NCBI RefSeq assembly: GCF_030052815.1 | Contig: NC_079504.1 | Span: 39,811,623 to 39,875,622 of the forward strand | Reading direction: 5' to 3' | From: Hevea brasiliensis | Taxonomy: Eukaryota > Streptophyta > Magnoliopsida > Malpighiales > Euphorbiaceae | Length of the DNA: 64,000 nt | Part shown: one piece after another, positions 1 through 10,568 of the stretch | How positions within the stretch are numbered: the first letter of the stretch is position 1 | Layout of the letters: every line of letters begins with the position of its first letter | Made by a program: the position numbers and the translations under genes | The notes under the pieces: model-generated | The model's input: the letters and a program-made list of their open reading frames with translations, nothing else | The model's database searches: none | What the model was told of the DNA's origin: nothing

Positions 1-1
1 T

Positions 2-2038
2 AGGAGTTGATGTACTGCTTGATGCTCCTTGGGTGAAGACTTGGAGATTGTAGTTCCAAGGTATGGCATGGGTGTTGGTTATAGGGAGCTGAGATGGGGC
101 TTGGATAACTGTTATTGGTGGTAAGGCTACTGGGGGTGAGAAGGTGATTCTGGGTTTGGAGGTAGAAGCATTCTGGCTGTATCCAGTGGTGTTCACTCCC
201 CCTTCCGTTTTTGACTTTGTCTGACATCTCAGAACCTTGAGAGATAATAAGTTCCGGACCTCTTGCCTGAACCCCTCACAATCTCGCAGCTCATGGTCAG
301 CTGCCCCTCCATGGTAAGGACACCCCGTACTCTCTTCGAATCCCGCTACCTGAGGGCAAAGGTAGCCTTCCCTCATTGCTACAGCAAAAATCTCCTTAAA
401 GTAGGGAACCAGCTTGTCCACTTCCAGTGTTGATCTTTCTCCCTCAGACTCAACCATATTTACACCACTGCCCGCATTATGGTTAGGCAGTGGGTTTGAG
501 GTAACATTGGGGAGGGAACCATTTCCCTCGATCTTCAACCACCCGTTTCGGATTAAAGCGTGCACTCTCCCTCTGAGTGCCCCGCAGTTGTCAGTTGAGT
601 GCCCTTGTGCTCTTCCATGGTACTCACAACGGGCAGTGGCATCATACCACCTGGGATATGGCGGCTGGATTGGGTCCAAGGGGACTGGTACAATTTGGTT
701 TATACCGACAAGGTATCGGTATATTTCACTGAGAGGGAGGGGAAGAGGTGGATCAGGGTTCCTTGGAGGTCTTGGGTTGCTTTGTGGTGGTCTTGGTTGA
801 ATGGGAGGAGGAGGTGGTCTTGGTTGGAAATTTGTAGGTGGGGGATATTGTGGGCGTGGTTGCGGATAATTAGGAAACGGAGGTGGAATGTTTGCGATGG
901 TTTGGCCATGAGAGGGAGGATATGGCCGGTAGTTATTTTGGGGAAACTGGGAGTAATTATTCTGCCGAGTGATGGAATGCACGTCACTCTCCTTTTTCTT
1001 GCCAAAATTGGCAGTTTTCTTTGCAGGGTTCTCAGCTGACTCCTGCAGTCGTCCCATTCTTAAGTTGGCTTCAATTCTCTCACCCGTCTGGATGATGTCA
1101 GAGAAACTGTTGGAAGTGTTCCCAATCATCAAGTTGAAGTAGGGAGCCTTCAAAGTCTCAATAAATAGAGAGCACAGCTCATTATCGATCCTTGGAGGGT
1201 GGACTTCTGCCGCCTTTTCTCTCCATCTTTGGGCATACTCCTTGAAGCTTTCCCGGTCTTTCTGCACCAGATTCTGAAGATCCCTCCTTGTGGGGGCCAC
1301 ATCGCAGTTAAATTTGTACTGCTTCAAAAAGGCCTCGGCTAAATCCTTCCAGGAGCGTAGTCTGCTCCTATCTAACTGAACGCACCACCTCAGGGCTGCT
1401 CCAGAGAGGCTCTCGTGGAAGAAGTGGATTAACAATCTGTCATCATCTGTCATAGAGGACATTTTGGCAATATAGGTGGCCAAATGAATTCGAGGGTCCG
1501 AATTCCCAGTATACTTGTCAAAATCGGGGACCTTGAATTTAGGAGGTACCACCACATCGGGAACCAATCTAAGTGATGCCACATCCACAGAGCCATACAT
1601 ATTCAGCCCTTCAATTACTCTCAATCTTTCCTCTAGAGCAGATAGTTTCTCGCTTTCTTTTAACTTATTTTCCCCTCCCACTGCCTGGGATATTCCCCCA
1701 GTTGGGAGATGAGGGGTGAAGTGAATTGGAGGGATTGAATTTGAAGGGTAAGGGTCGGTGTTTGGAATGGTTGGGTAATGAGAGTAAGGTAGGTCATTAT
1801 TTGTGGTAACCGGATTGACAGTGACTGTCGGGTCCGGGATGGGCGATTGAAAGGTGAAAGAAGTCGAAGCTTGGTGCTGATCATTTGTCGTAGGAGGCGG
1901 AGGAGGTAATGGTGGGCTAGGCTCTGAAGTAGATTTATTCTGAGACATTTCCTTCATTAGTCTCATAATTTCAGAAAGCTGATCTTTCAACTCGGAGACC
2001 TGCCCCTGTAGGTTCTGTACTTGTTCCTGATTTTCCAT
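2..2038 (-). CDS. gag: Retrotransposon gag protein (partial; runs off the window)
   Basis: I read this frame codon by codon and found no stop over 679 codons, beginning at the ATG at 2038 (MENQEQVQNL). The N-terminus is a short coiled coil, then proline-rich. From about residue 160 comes the Ty3/gypsy gag core (PF03732 type): PPKFKVPDFDKYTG near 165, LSGAALRWCVQL near 210 and RESFKEYAQRWR near 255. A second proline-rich stretch covers about 360-440. Two knuckle-like motifs follow, CEYHGRAQGHSTDNC near residue 470 and CPYHGGAADHELRDC near 575. They resemble the C-x2-H...H-x4-C repeats of plant gag proteins in place of a classic CCHC. Protease and pol should continue in this frame or the next, left of the window. 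It would form the capsid and package element RNA. Confidence 0.85.
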   Translation of the reverse strand, partial: MENQEQVQNLQGQVSELKDQLSEIMRLMKEMSQNKSTSEPSPPLPPPPPTTNDQHQASTSFTFQSPIPDPTVTVNPVTTNNDLPYSHYPTIPNTDPYPSNSIPPIHFTPHLPTGGISQAVGGENKLKESEKLSALEERLRVIEGLNMYGSVDVASLRLVPDVVVPPKFKVPDFDKYTGNSDPRIHLATYIAKMSSMTDDDRLLIHFFHESLSGAALRWCVQLDRSRLRSWKDLAEAFLKQYKFNCDVAPTRRDLQNLVQKDRESFKEYAQRWREKAAEVHPPRIDNELCSLFIETLKAPYFNLMIGNTSNSFSDIIQTGERIEANLRMGRLQESAENPAKKTANFGKKKESDVHSITRQNNYSQFPQNNYRPYPPSHGQTIANIPPPFPNYPQPRPQYPPPTNFQPRPPPPPIQPRPPQSNPRPPRNPDPPLPLPLSEIYRYLVGINQIVPVPLDPIQPPYPRWYDATARCEYHGRAQGHSTDNCGALRGRVHALIRNGWLKIEGNGSLPNVTSNPLPNHNAGSGVNMVESEGERSTLEVDKLVPYFKEIFAVAMREGYLCPQVAGFEESTGCPYHGGAADHELRDCEGFRQEVRNLLSLKVLRCQTKSKTEGGVNTTGYSQNASTSKPRITFSPPVALPPITVIQAPSQLPITNTHAIPWNYNLQVFTQGASSSTSTP

Positions 2039-2467
2039 TATCTTCCTTGTTCGAGATCTTGTTAAGTACACTCGCTTAGGTTGAACCGTGTGTTTGGTCA
2101 GACTCGCTTTATTTGAATCAATATTGATTTCCTGTGAGGGAGTGAAAAAGAAAATTTTAAATGAATTTGAATTTTGCAAAGAAACTAAAAGTCCTGGTCT
2201 GGACGAAGGATACAGTGGCATTTGAGAGCCAGATTGAAATCTGTAAAAGGATAATCGTATCAACTTTATCATGGCATCGTTCGATAGTCTGACTGCGAAT
2301 GACTGGATTGAATGCGCGTTTATGATACCTGTCCATATAGCGCATTCAATTTTTCGCACAACCCTAGCGAGGGAGTTCCTACGGGAGTCATACTATTCAT
2401 TCACAAATTTGCTAAACAATGGTCCAAAAATCATTTCATTGATTGGATAATATGTACAGCATATTCT
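2039..2467 (-). other. Spacer between ORF1 and gag
   Basis: About 430 bases separate the ORF1 stop from the gag ATG. I see no conserved ORF here. Ogre-type elements place a non-coding gap between ORF1 and gag, so gag expression probably needs a spliced or separately initiated message. No splice sites were established. Confidence 0.5.
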
Positions 2468-4363
2468 TTACATCGGCCTAGGCTCTGGAAGGTTCTTTAT
2501 GATAAGGTGACATCTTTTGAGATACTCATATAACCTCTCTTCTTGCTTGGCGGGGTCGAATGCTTTCAGAGCGTACTCGGATTCAGGTAATAATTCTTGT
2601 TTTCCCCGTGCTATCGTTCTTTCCAGCTGGTCCACATTCTCTTTCAACTCTTGGTAGAGAGCAGTTTGTTTTTCCTTTTCCTTTCTTTCCTTAGCACACT
2701 CTTTCAAGATATCGCTGATGAGTTGTGCCTGTCCTTTCAATTCGAGCTTCTTCTTTTTGTTTTCTTGCTTATATTCTTCAACGAGTACCTCTTGGTATTC
2801 CATCTTCTCCTGAAGCTTACTATTCTGCACTTTCGCTTCTTTTACCTCAGCTTGGAGAGAGCCTCTTTCCTTTTCCCACTGTACCTCTTGCTCTTCGAAT
2901 CCCATCCTTTCGGCCCTTGTCTCTTCCTTGAGCCTTCTCACTTTTCTTTTAAGTTTCTGCTGTTGGTCCTCCAACTGTTTTATTTGTTCTTGCAATTGTG
3001 AGTTTTCGGCGTTAGCCTTTCGTAGTGAGTCATCCAGATGGTCATCCGTTTGTTCTAATAGGGCCTCTCGGAGCGGGTTGCTATCTTCGAATTCCACAGT
3101 TGAGTGTTCTCGGTCCCTGTCAGCCCTCCATTTAAGATAATCGCTCGAGGCACTTGGGCCTTTAGGCGATCTCTCCACTAGAGTGATGTTTTCCCAAGAC
3201 TTGCGAGCCAGTTTCAACCCTTTCTCTTCCTTGAGCTCGTGGTAGAAGTGACCTCGGTGGTATTCTTCAATGTTGATCACAGACTGTGTTGAGCCGAACT
3301 GCCTCATTACCAATGCCGGAGTGTAACTTGTGTATCCGGTTACTCCGATTAGAGGTACCGATTGATTACCTCCCGTACCGATCAAAACAGGTTGGCCTGT
3401 CGTCCACAGCTTCCTCCAACAGTAATTATGGCTATTGAAACTCAGAATCCGTTCCCACCACTGCCGTTCATTCTTCAGACTGATTACTAACCGGGTCATT
3501 CTCTCGATGGGAGTCTGGTCAAGGTACCAAGTTAATCCCTTTGTCTCCACAGGACACATGTGACTGATAGTCCAGAGGTATAACAATTGAGAACAACACT
3601 TAATGGATCCTTTGCCCTGTTGTCTGCAGTAGGTTAGGGTTAACAAGGTTTCCGCAAGAATCGCAGGTATCAGATTGATCTCCTGCCTTTCTACTGTCCA
3701 GAATACTTCCACCGCGCTGCAAGTTATGATTCCTAATGGTCCCGGGAACAAAATCAGACCGTAGATTCCCAAGGCGAGTACTACTGAAGCTTGATCCCAC
3801 TGTTTCTCTTGGAGGTACTGATCTAACCACTTCTGGAGATATGTCCAATACCATCCGTGCGTGTTTCCTTTGACTGTTTCTTTTGACTTCGCCTCCTCCG
3901 AAGGAATGCTCAACAAATGTGTTAATCGTTTCCAGGTCTGCCTATGTTCGAGGTGTAGGTAGATCCGGTTCTGCAATGAGTAAGGAATCCCTAGTAATAC
4001 CTGATATTCTTCCATAGTGGGAACCGTATCAATGTCATTGAAAGAGAATACCCCGTACTTAGGATTCCAAATTGACAGCATGGCCTTTAATGCCGGGGTT
4101 TGGACCTTGACTCGCATTAAGGTTGCAATCCTCCCATACTTCTCTTCAAATCGTGCCTTGACCTGATCGGGAAGCGACCTCCATCCATTAGACAGACTCT
4201 CGAGACTGTTCATTCTGACCTCTATTTTATTCAGATCTAATGAAGGTAGTGAGCTAGCATGTGCCTTGGAAACATCACTTTGCGAGGGTACCAGGCTACG
4301 AGCTGACTTGGACCAAAGTTTAGCATTCTGAACCTTTTCTGCCGACTGACTTGAGGATACCAT
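2468..4363 (-). CDS. Retroelement ORF1, DUF7745-like domain plus coiled coil
   Basis: The predicted protein is 631 residues if it starts at MVSSSQSAEK (4363); an in-frame ATG at 4432 would add 23 residues. I prefer the internal ATG because the extension looks like leader. Residues about 40-380 match the DUF7745-type domain frequent in plant retroelement-derived proteins: ALKAMLSIWNPKYGVFSF, VPTMEEYQVLLGIP, LALGIYGLILFPGPLG and AILAETLLTLTYCRQQGKG are typical blocks. Residues about 440-610 are a strongly charged coiled coil rich in E, K and Q. It lies directly upstream of gag on the same strand, the position of the extra ORF1 of Ogre elements. The function of that ORF is not established. The frame is intact. 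Confidence 0.75.
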   Translation of the reverse strand: MVSSSQSAEKVQNAKLWSKSARSLVPSQSDVSKAHASSLPSLDLNKIEVRMNSLESLSNGWRSLPDQVKARFEEKYGRIATLMRVKVQTPALKAMLSIWNPKYGVFSFNDIDTVPTMEEYQVLLGIPYSLQNRIYLHLEHRQTWKRLTHLLSIPSEEAKSKETVKGNTHGWYWTYLQKWLDQYLQEKQWDQASVVLALGIYGLILFPGPLGIITCSAVEVFWTVERQEINLIPAILAETLLTLTYCRQQGKGSIKCCSQLLYLWTISHMCPVETKGLTWYLDQTPIERMTRLVISLKNERQWWERILSFNSHNYCWRKLWTTGQPVLIGTGGNQSVPLIGVTGYTSYTPALVMRQFGSTQSVINIEEYHRGHFYHELKEEKGLKLARKSWENITLVERSPKGPSASSDYLKWRADRDREHSTVEFEDSNPLREALLEQTDDHLDDSLRKANAENSQLQEQIKQLEDQQQKLKRKVRRLKEETRAERMGFEEQEVQWEKERGSLQAEVKEAKVQNSKLQEKMEYQEVLVEEYKQENKKKKLELKGQAQLISDILKECAKERKEKEKQTALYQELKENVDQLERTIARGKQELLPESEYALKAFDPAKQEERLYEYLKRCHLIIKNLPEPRPM

Positions 4364-5209
4364 GATAAAAATGATGCCTATCCTTTTACAGACTCTTGGT
4401 TTGGTAATGCCTGCGGGAAAACTCGTTAGCAAGATAAATTAGGGTAATTTCGAATCATACTGTTGACAGGGTGACACGTACACATTTATCAAAGTAGGGA
4501 AATGTGTAGGTGTTTTAGTAGAATTCAAGATTACCCTTACAAAAATAAACAAAAGGAAATTAAAGCAGAACAGGGTAAGAGTAAGTATGCCCCTTTTGTC
4601 CTATAATAGGGAGACTCCTAATACCGGATGAGCGCTACCTATTTGGATAGTTCTATCTTATAAGGTAGTTTACTACGGCTTTCAGCTATTGTGATAGTTT
4701 AGCTCAGGATCTAATTTTCTAAAAGCCACAAGTTCCCAAATTGCCCCTCATGTGATGAGAGCCCCATTCTACCCCCATGATATTATCGGGAAAATTCCAC
4801 GGGTATCACGGTGAATAGAACGAGTTTCAATTTGAGCAGAAGCCTTCACGGATACTAACGGGGTAAAACCCACGGGTACCGCTACATGACCCCCTCCTAC
4901 TTTCCTAAAAGGGTAAGAAAGCCCGGGTTAGGACCAAAGTGTGTGAGGACTTTGTGTGAGTGTTCGGTGTGTGAAGGGACACCTTTTACCTCTTCCCAAT
5001 TTAGGGGAATTTTATTTTTTCATTTTTCCCCTTTTTTCTTTTTTGAAATGAAGAGCACTGTAGGAGATAGAACAGGCAAAGCAAACAAAATAGTTAGCAG
5101 CAATAACAATAATTAACGTATAAAACATCGCCGAATGAGCCCATCTAACTATAATTTGATCTGACAAAATTAAATCTACCTTTGGACCACTAGACCGGGG
5201 TTCGATCAT
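4364..5209 (-). other. Untranslated leader of the retroelement
   Basis: This region lies between the primer binding site and ORF1. It holds short ORFs in both strands but nothing with recognisable protein similarity. I read it as the RNA leader that would contain the packaging signal. Confidence 0.5.
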
Positions 5210-5227
5210 TCCCCAGCGGAGTCGCCA
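5210..5227 (-). promoter_or_regulatory. Primer binding site (tRNA-primed minus-strand synthesis)
   Basis: On the minus strand TGGCGACTCCGCTGGGGA begins three bases after the LTR end. The leading TGG is the complement of a tRNA CCA end. On the plus strand the adjoining bases continue as a T-arm-like GGGGTTCGATC. The tRNA identity was not determined; Ogre elements are reported to use tRNA-Arg. Confidence 0.65.
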
Positions 5228-5645
5228 AGCTGTCGCAAGGGATTTTGCGGTCGCCCGGACGATCTCTCACCGAAGTGGGAAAGAGTGAGGAGTCGCCACC
5301 TTAGTTTTGAGGGAAACTAAAGAAAACCATTTGAGAAGTTAAATTAAAAATGAAACCACTTCAAAGGAGAGATTCTAGGTTCGGGTTCCGTAAACGGGTG
5401 GGGAAGGTGTTAGGCACCCCACCTCGTCCCTTAATAAGGGTAAGTAGATTTAATTTTGCATTCTTTATAAATTAGTTAGGAGGGCTTGAATGGGAATGTT
5501 AATCTTTTTGTAAGAAGGAAATTTTGATATTTCACTAAATTCGGATCACCCAGATACATAAGTAAATGAGACAACCTTAGTGAGTTAACGTCGCGAATCA
5601 TTTTTTTGATTTTGGGATCATTTTGTGTACAGGTTAAGATTTGGC

Positions 5646-6087
5646 GAGAGAATCGGATAAGAACTCTTCTCCGATCTCTTTTAGATTATTTATTAAAATT
5701 ATAATTGGAGATCGGATAAGAACCCTCCTCCGCTCTCCTTTAAAATTTTGAGTTGGGACCGGATAAGAACTCTCCTCCGATCTCTTTTAGATATTTATTA
5801 AAATTTTGAGTTGAGACCGAATAAGAACTCTCTTCCGATCTCTTTTAGATATTTATTAAAATTACGAGTTGAGACCGGATAAGAACTCTCCTCCGATCTC
5901 CTTTAAATATTTATTAATGTTTTGAGTGGAGACCGGATAAGAACTCTCCTCCGATCTCTGTTTAATGGTTATTTATTAAAACCTTGAGTGGAGACCGGAT
6001 AAGAACCCTCCTCCGATCTCTATTTAATAGTTATTAAAATTTTGAGTTGAGACCAGATAAGAACTCTCCTCCGATCTCTTTTAGATT
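5646..6087. repeat. Eight tandem ~58 bp units, each with a 9 bp inverted repeat
   Basis: Eight units of about 50-65 bp follow one another. Most contain GAGACCGGA, a spacer of about 12 bases (taagaactctcc), then TCCGATCTC, so each could fold as a hairpin with a 9 bp stem allowing one G-U pair. They lie in R-U5, so they would be in the 5' leader of the element RNA. The second LTR has a degenerate counterpart of about four units around 50505-50830. Confidence 0.8.
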
Positions 6088-7091
6088 AACAGGAGCCTGA
6101 AAGGGACTTTTCCGATCTCCCGGATTTTAATTTCAGCTACATGACATAAGAGCCTAAAGCTAAGGATTCTGGCATTCAAAGATGCCGGGGATAAGGCTTC
6201 TCGATACCTTTTGGCTAGATGGGGAAAACTAAACTTGATTTACCGACCTTCCATGTATTCATTTTACCAATATCTATTAATGACCGATCTATTCTGTTTC
6301 GTTTATTTTGGTTTTATTCCACTTTATGACACCTTTGTCGAATTGCTGTTTACGTCAGCCTAATAGCTTGGCTACCTTCCTGACGTGTTATTCAGGTTCT
6401 CTCTTTTAAAAGAGACCCTTAAGTTGCAGTTACCTACGTCTTACCTGACCATTTACACGCTACTAGGAACCAGAAAAACTTGCATTCCGAAATAACGAAG
6501 ATTAATAAAATGACGGACTAATCACTAAAGAGATAACTCGAGAGTAACATTCTTTTGGGTCCTTTTGCACAAAACGAACTTAGAGAAAATCACATACGTA
6601 AGAAGAACGAAGAAAGTGCGAAAAATAAATGTAAACACTCAGTAAAACAGCAATATGACCTCTTACCTGTGAGGAGCCAAATCTACTAAAATAGCTACGG
6701 GGTGGCAAATAGAGATAAGACAGTGGACTGATTAGCCTGAGAGCTGATGTTCGTCGGGAAGTGAAGGGAGCTTAGCTAAAATATAATCGGATTAAGATAA
6801 AAGCCGAGTGGAATGAAGTTTAGCTTAGACAGTGGGAATGAAAGCAGAGATGATAAAGGGCTGAAAGTGAGGGTGTGACCAGATAATGAACAAACTGGAA
6901 ATGTAGAGTTCCAGTATTCAGAATCCTTTTCGAGAAACACTTCAGAAAACTAGTTTCAAAAGTTTTTCCAATCAACACTTCAAAGTAGCGGAATAACAAA
7001 CTGAATGAAGTTTTCAGAGTTCTTCCGCTATAATAACAGCCTCTCTTTTTTGCTCGTCCGTCCGTCCTCTCAACAGTTTTTTTCATGCAGG

Positions 7092-7099
7092 TATTTATA
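7092..7099 (-). promoter_or_regulatory. TATA box of the LTR promoter
   Basis: The minus strand reads TATAAATA, followed about 30 bases on by the probable transcript start near 7065. This is the only good TATA box on the element's sense strand at a plausible place, and it gives the U3/R division. No CAAT motif was assigned. Confidence 0.5.
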
Positions 7100-8129
7100 G
7101 GAATCGGGTGCTCCCCGTGAAGGGTCAGGATTTATTTTGAGGGAGATGGAGGGTCAAGATTTCGAAGGACATGATCGGATGTCCAGGAATTAAAGAGAAT
7201 CAAAATGAATGGCTGAGATCCCTCTTCAGAACATTTGTCCTTTTCTTCTTTCAATCTGACGGTCCCAAATCTTCTTGTCCGGAACGATCTAAGGGCTAAG
7301 AGCGAAAGATGCTGGTATTGTCGTCTTCTCTCTTGATCCAAGGGTTCAGGTTTGTCCTTACAAGTGGGATCAACGGTGGAGATTGGGATGTACAGATTGT
7401 CATGACATACCTCGCACTGTCGAGATGCGGGCGATTCTTAGGCGTGCGGTGGAGATCTCTGCCGCAACGCTTTAACTACCTCGGCTCACGATTCTCGACG
7501 GTTATTGGGATTTGGCTTATTCTTTTTGCCTTCCGATCCCTCCTCTTTCTGATCTCTTTCTCATGCTCTTTCCGATCTTTCATGCTGGTCTCCCATCTTC
7601 CGATCTATTATTCCGATCTTTCCCTTTCTCAGATCCGGTCTGGTCAAAGCATTAATTGCCCTCGATTCTGGCGTTCGCCGTTTTTGCTCGAGAATAAATG
7701 CTCATTTTCCCTATATATACCCACATCGAGAGACATGTCCTTCATCTGATTTTCCTCTCTTCCTTTCTTACTTTCCCTGTTTTAGCTGCTCCGGTGGAAG
7801 TTCTGGCCATGATTGTGGTTTTTGATCCCTTTCCGATGAGCTTCTTTAACCACCGGCTGAAAATTTACGATCCCGGTGATCGCATAACCCTAATCGACGA
7901 TGGTGAGAGAACCGATTTGACCGATCTGTATTGTGGACCTCGGTTGTACCGATCTCGAGTCGCTCAACTGAGTTCATTCGGCTTCTCATCACATTGAGTG
8001 TTCCGACAGCGATTCTGATCCACATTGGGTGTTCCGACAGCGGATGAAGCATCTGGTCGGCAATATCCTTGGGATCAGTTACAAACTTAGGCACCTTTAG
8101 ATAGGATGTTTCGCTAATCCTTAGATCGG

Positions 8130-8290
8130 CCTTTTGATGTAATCAGATCTCTAATGTATTCCCATCCTTAGAGATTGCCCAAATGATGTAATCACAATGT
8201 AATCGATCTCTAGAGATCGACCATATGATGTAGTTAGACCTTTATTGTAATCCGATCCCTAGAGATCGCCCAAATGATGTAATCCGAACT
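8130..8290. repeat. Three diverged ~45 bp repeats in U3
   Basis: The core AGAGATCGCCCAAATGATGT recurs at about 8170, 8212 and 8261 with small changes. It lies in U3 between the two divergent TATA boxes, where enhancer repeats are common. A regulatory role is inference. Confidence 0.6.
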
Positions 8291-8539
8291 TTTGGAAATA
8301 AAAATCTTGTTTCTCCAATTATTGTCTTATTGATTATTTTCCAATCTCTGATATATTTGTTTGATCTGGTTCCTAACAAAACGACTCTTAACTAATCCTT
8401 TGTTCGCAATATTCAACTTATTATGCCGATCTCCAGTTAACCGATCTCGGAATGTTCGAGAGACGTGTCAGAACAGCTGGCGAATCCCGTTAACCGATGC
8501 ACTGCATAGAACCTCGTGAGCATTAAATGCTCGGACTAG

Positions 8540-8547
8540 TATAAATA
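8540..8547 (+). promoter_or_regulatory. TATA box of the antisense gene in the LTR
   Basis: TATAAATA lies 165 bases upstream of the ATG of the PF04195-like pseudogene and points rightward, opposite to the LTR promoter. It suggests that the antisense gene once had its own transcript. The matching part of the second LTR is deleted, so conservation cannot be judged here. Confidence 0.45.
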
Positions 8548-8704
8548 GGGATGGGGGGGTTAGCCATTTGCTCTCTCATTCCATTTTCAGTCCCTTGCTC
8601 GCAACTCCGAAGTTCTCTCATTTTCTCCAGTTCTTCCGACGCCGATCAGACTCCGGTAAGGGTTTTGATCCTCTTTTAGTTTAAGTTCTTTATTTCTTTT
8701 GAAA

Positions 8705-10568
8705 ATGAGCGGCGCCGAAGGTCAGAGAGCGACGAGCCCTCCTTCCATTCAGTTCTCGTGGTCGTCCGATGAAGAAGAGGTGGTCAGGCCAAGCATGCAA
8801 CCTGAGCCTCCTAGGGCCTCCGTTCCAGCTCGGGGGCGGATCATACCATCAAGGCGTGCACCTGTTTCAGGGAGGGAGACTCTCCCTATAGACGAGCTAC
8901 CGTCGGTTCTTTGAGAATCCGATCTGCAATCGTTTAGCCAAGAATACAATATTCGGCCTGATTCGTACGAGCTAATCAAGTGCCACGGCGATCTTCGTAT
9001 CGATCACTCCTTTGAAGAGAATGACATGGTTATGGTGTACGAGGAACAGTTAAAGGCCAGTCTTCGGTTCCCTCTAGATGACTTCTATAAGGAGGTCCTA
9101 AAACTTCACCGAGCGTGCATTGCTCAAATTCACCCTAACTCGTGGCGAATCTTGGTAGCCTTCCGAGGTCTATGCCGAGCTAAGGGAATCAGACCTACGG
9201 CTAAGGTGTTCGCGAATCGCATGCACTAACTTCGCCAAAGGATGACGAACATTGGTTCTTTTCAGGTGAAGCCTCATTGCGGCTCTTTTCCGATCTGCCC
9301 TCATCCCTTAAGAATTGGAAGAACCGCTTTCTTCATTCTCGAGGAGCAAAGATCCGACCGCTTTGAGGACTTCCTCAGAATGGTGGTACGTGGGCCCTTG
9401 CTTCCGAAGCGCATTACCCTGAACCAGGAGGATAGCTTAATAGTGATGGATCTGAAGAGTCAGGCCGCCACTCAAAAGTATTCTTGTTTGGATGCGGTGA
9501 CTGCCGAGCTACACCATTGGACTATTCAACTGCTCACCGGCCAAGACCGCGAACTTTCGCTCTGTCCTAGGCATAGGTATTTTCTATATCTCGGATCTCG
9601 GGACCTTAGCGATCTCACGACCTCTTCTGCAATGCGGTATGGTGGGTGGTGAGGTTCTAGGAAGCGGAAGAAAGAAAGAGATCTCGGAAAGTAAAGGAGA
9701 TGAAGCGTTGAAATGCTTGAACACCGGTCATGAACACAGGGAGATACAAAGAGACCCGCCTCAACCTTGGTCCGCGACCATGGCTGTCCGATCTCCTCCT
9801 AGAACGGAAGAGCAGCCTCCACCTCTTCCAATTGTTCCAAGCACAGAAAGGGGGCCTATTCAAGCTTCTGGGAGGACCTCTTCTCGTGGCGCTCAAATAC
9901 TTATCGACTCCCTGAAGAATAACCGGACTGTTAGGGAGAACCCCGATTTTGCCAAAGTCTTGGGGTCTACCATCTTCTTTCAGGAGGATCGGGACAGGCT
10001 TTCCCGGAATGGTCTCGATGATATCTTGACTCGATCCATGAGCCTAAACGTGGAGTGTCTGGTGAACCAGACCATGGTTCGGGAAGAGGTTCAGCGTCTG
10101 GGTAAGGAGATCGGGAAGAAAAATCAGGAAGTGGCTTCCCTCCGATCCCAACTCTCATCCGCTCAGGATTATATATCTCAAGTCGAGGGACGGGCGAAGT
10201 TCCATGAAGACAGGCTGGCCGAACAGAATCATATTTTGGCTGAAAGGGATCGTGCTCTTGGGGAAGTCCAGGCACTTCACGCCAACGAAGCCGCTCAGGT
10301 CGCTCAACTTATAGAGGAGCTTAAGGCGAAGGATGAGGAGCTTAAGGAGAAAGACGAAGAGATGGTGACAGGGATAGCTGGTGCCTATGTGAATGCCCAC
10401 AAAGACCTCTTGGCCGAACTCCAGAAGCGTTACCCTGAAGAGGACTTCTCTTGGATGGCCGACCTGGCTCCTGGGGGCGATGGTGAGGATAGCGAAGAGG
10501 AGGTAGAGGATGAGAGAGAGAGTGAGCCAAATGTAGATCAGGCTGGGGGTGATCCTCCAGCTGAATAA
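8705..10568 (+). pseudogene. Antisense LTR-borne gene: PF04195-like ('putative gypsy-type transposon') plus coiled coil, decayed
   Basis: The gene starts at ATG 8705 (MSGAEGQRATSPPS). An in-frame TGA at 8912 replaces a glycine kept in the second copy. The frame resumes through HPNSWRILVAFRGLCRAK, the hallmark block of the PF04195 family, then breaks at 9227 by a stop and frameshift where the second copy reads KDDEYWFFQAKPN. A probable intron ends near 9640; the second copy has an acceptor at the matching place. The last part, 9639-10568, is open for 309 codons: a long coiled coil from about residue 140, then YVNAHKDLLAELQKRYPEED and an acidic tail. It lies antisense to the retroelement in U3. 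Extra ORFs, some antisense, are known in Tat-lineage elements; their role is unknown. Confidence 0.75.

Noticed and set aside
414..1039. Overlapping ORFs on both strands at the left end
   Set aside because: They are shadows of the gag frame, which is open to the window edge.
2597..3140. Plus-strand ORFs opposite ORF1
   Set aside because: They are shadows of the coiled-coil codons on the minus strand, with low-complexity F/L/S-rich translation.
5190..5228. Possible tRNA gene
   Set aside because: Only a T-arm-like and acceptor-like stretch is present, with no D-arm or anticodon arm; it coincides with the primer binding site.
5646..6087. CRISPR-like array
   Set aside because: The spaced repeats are diverged tandem copies in an LTR of a plant genome, with no unique spacers.
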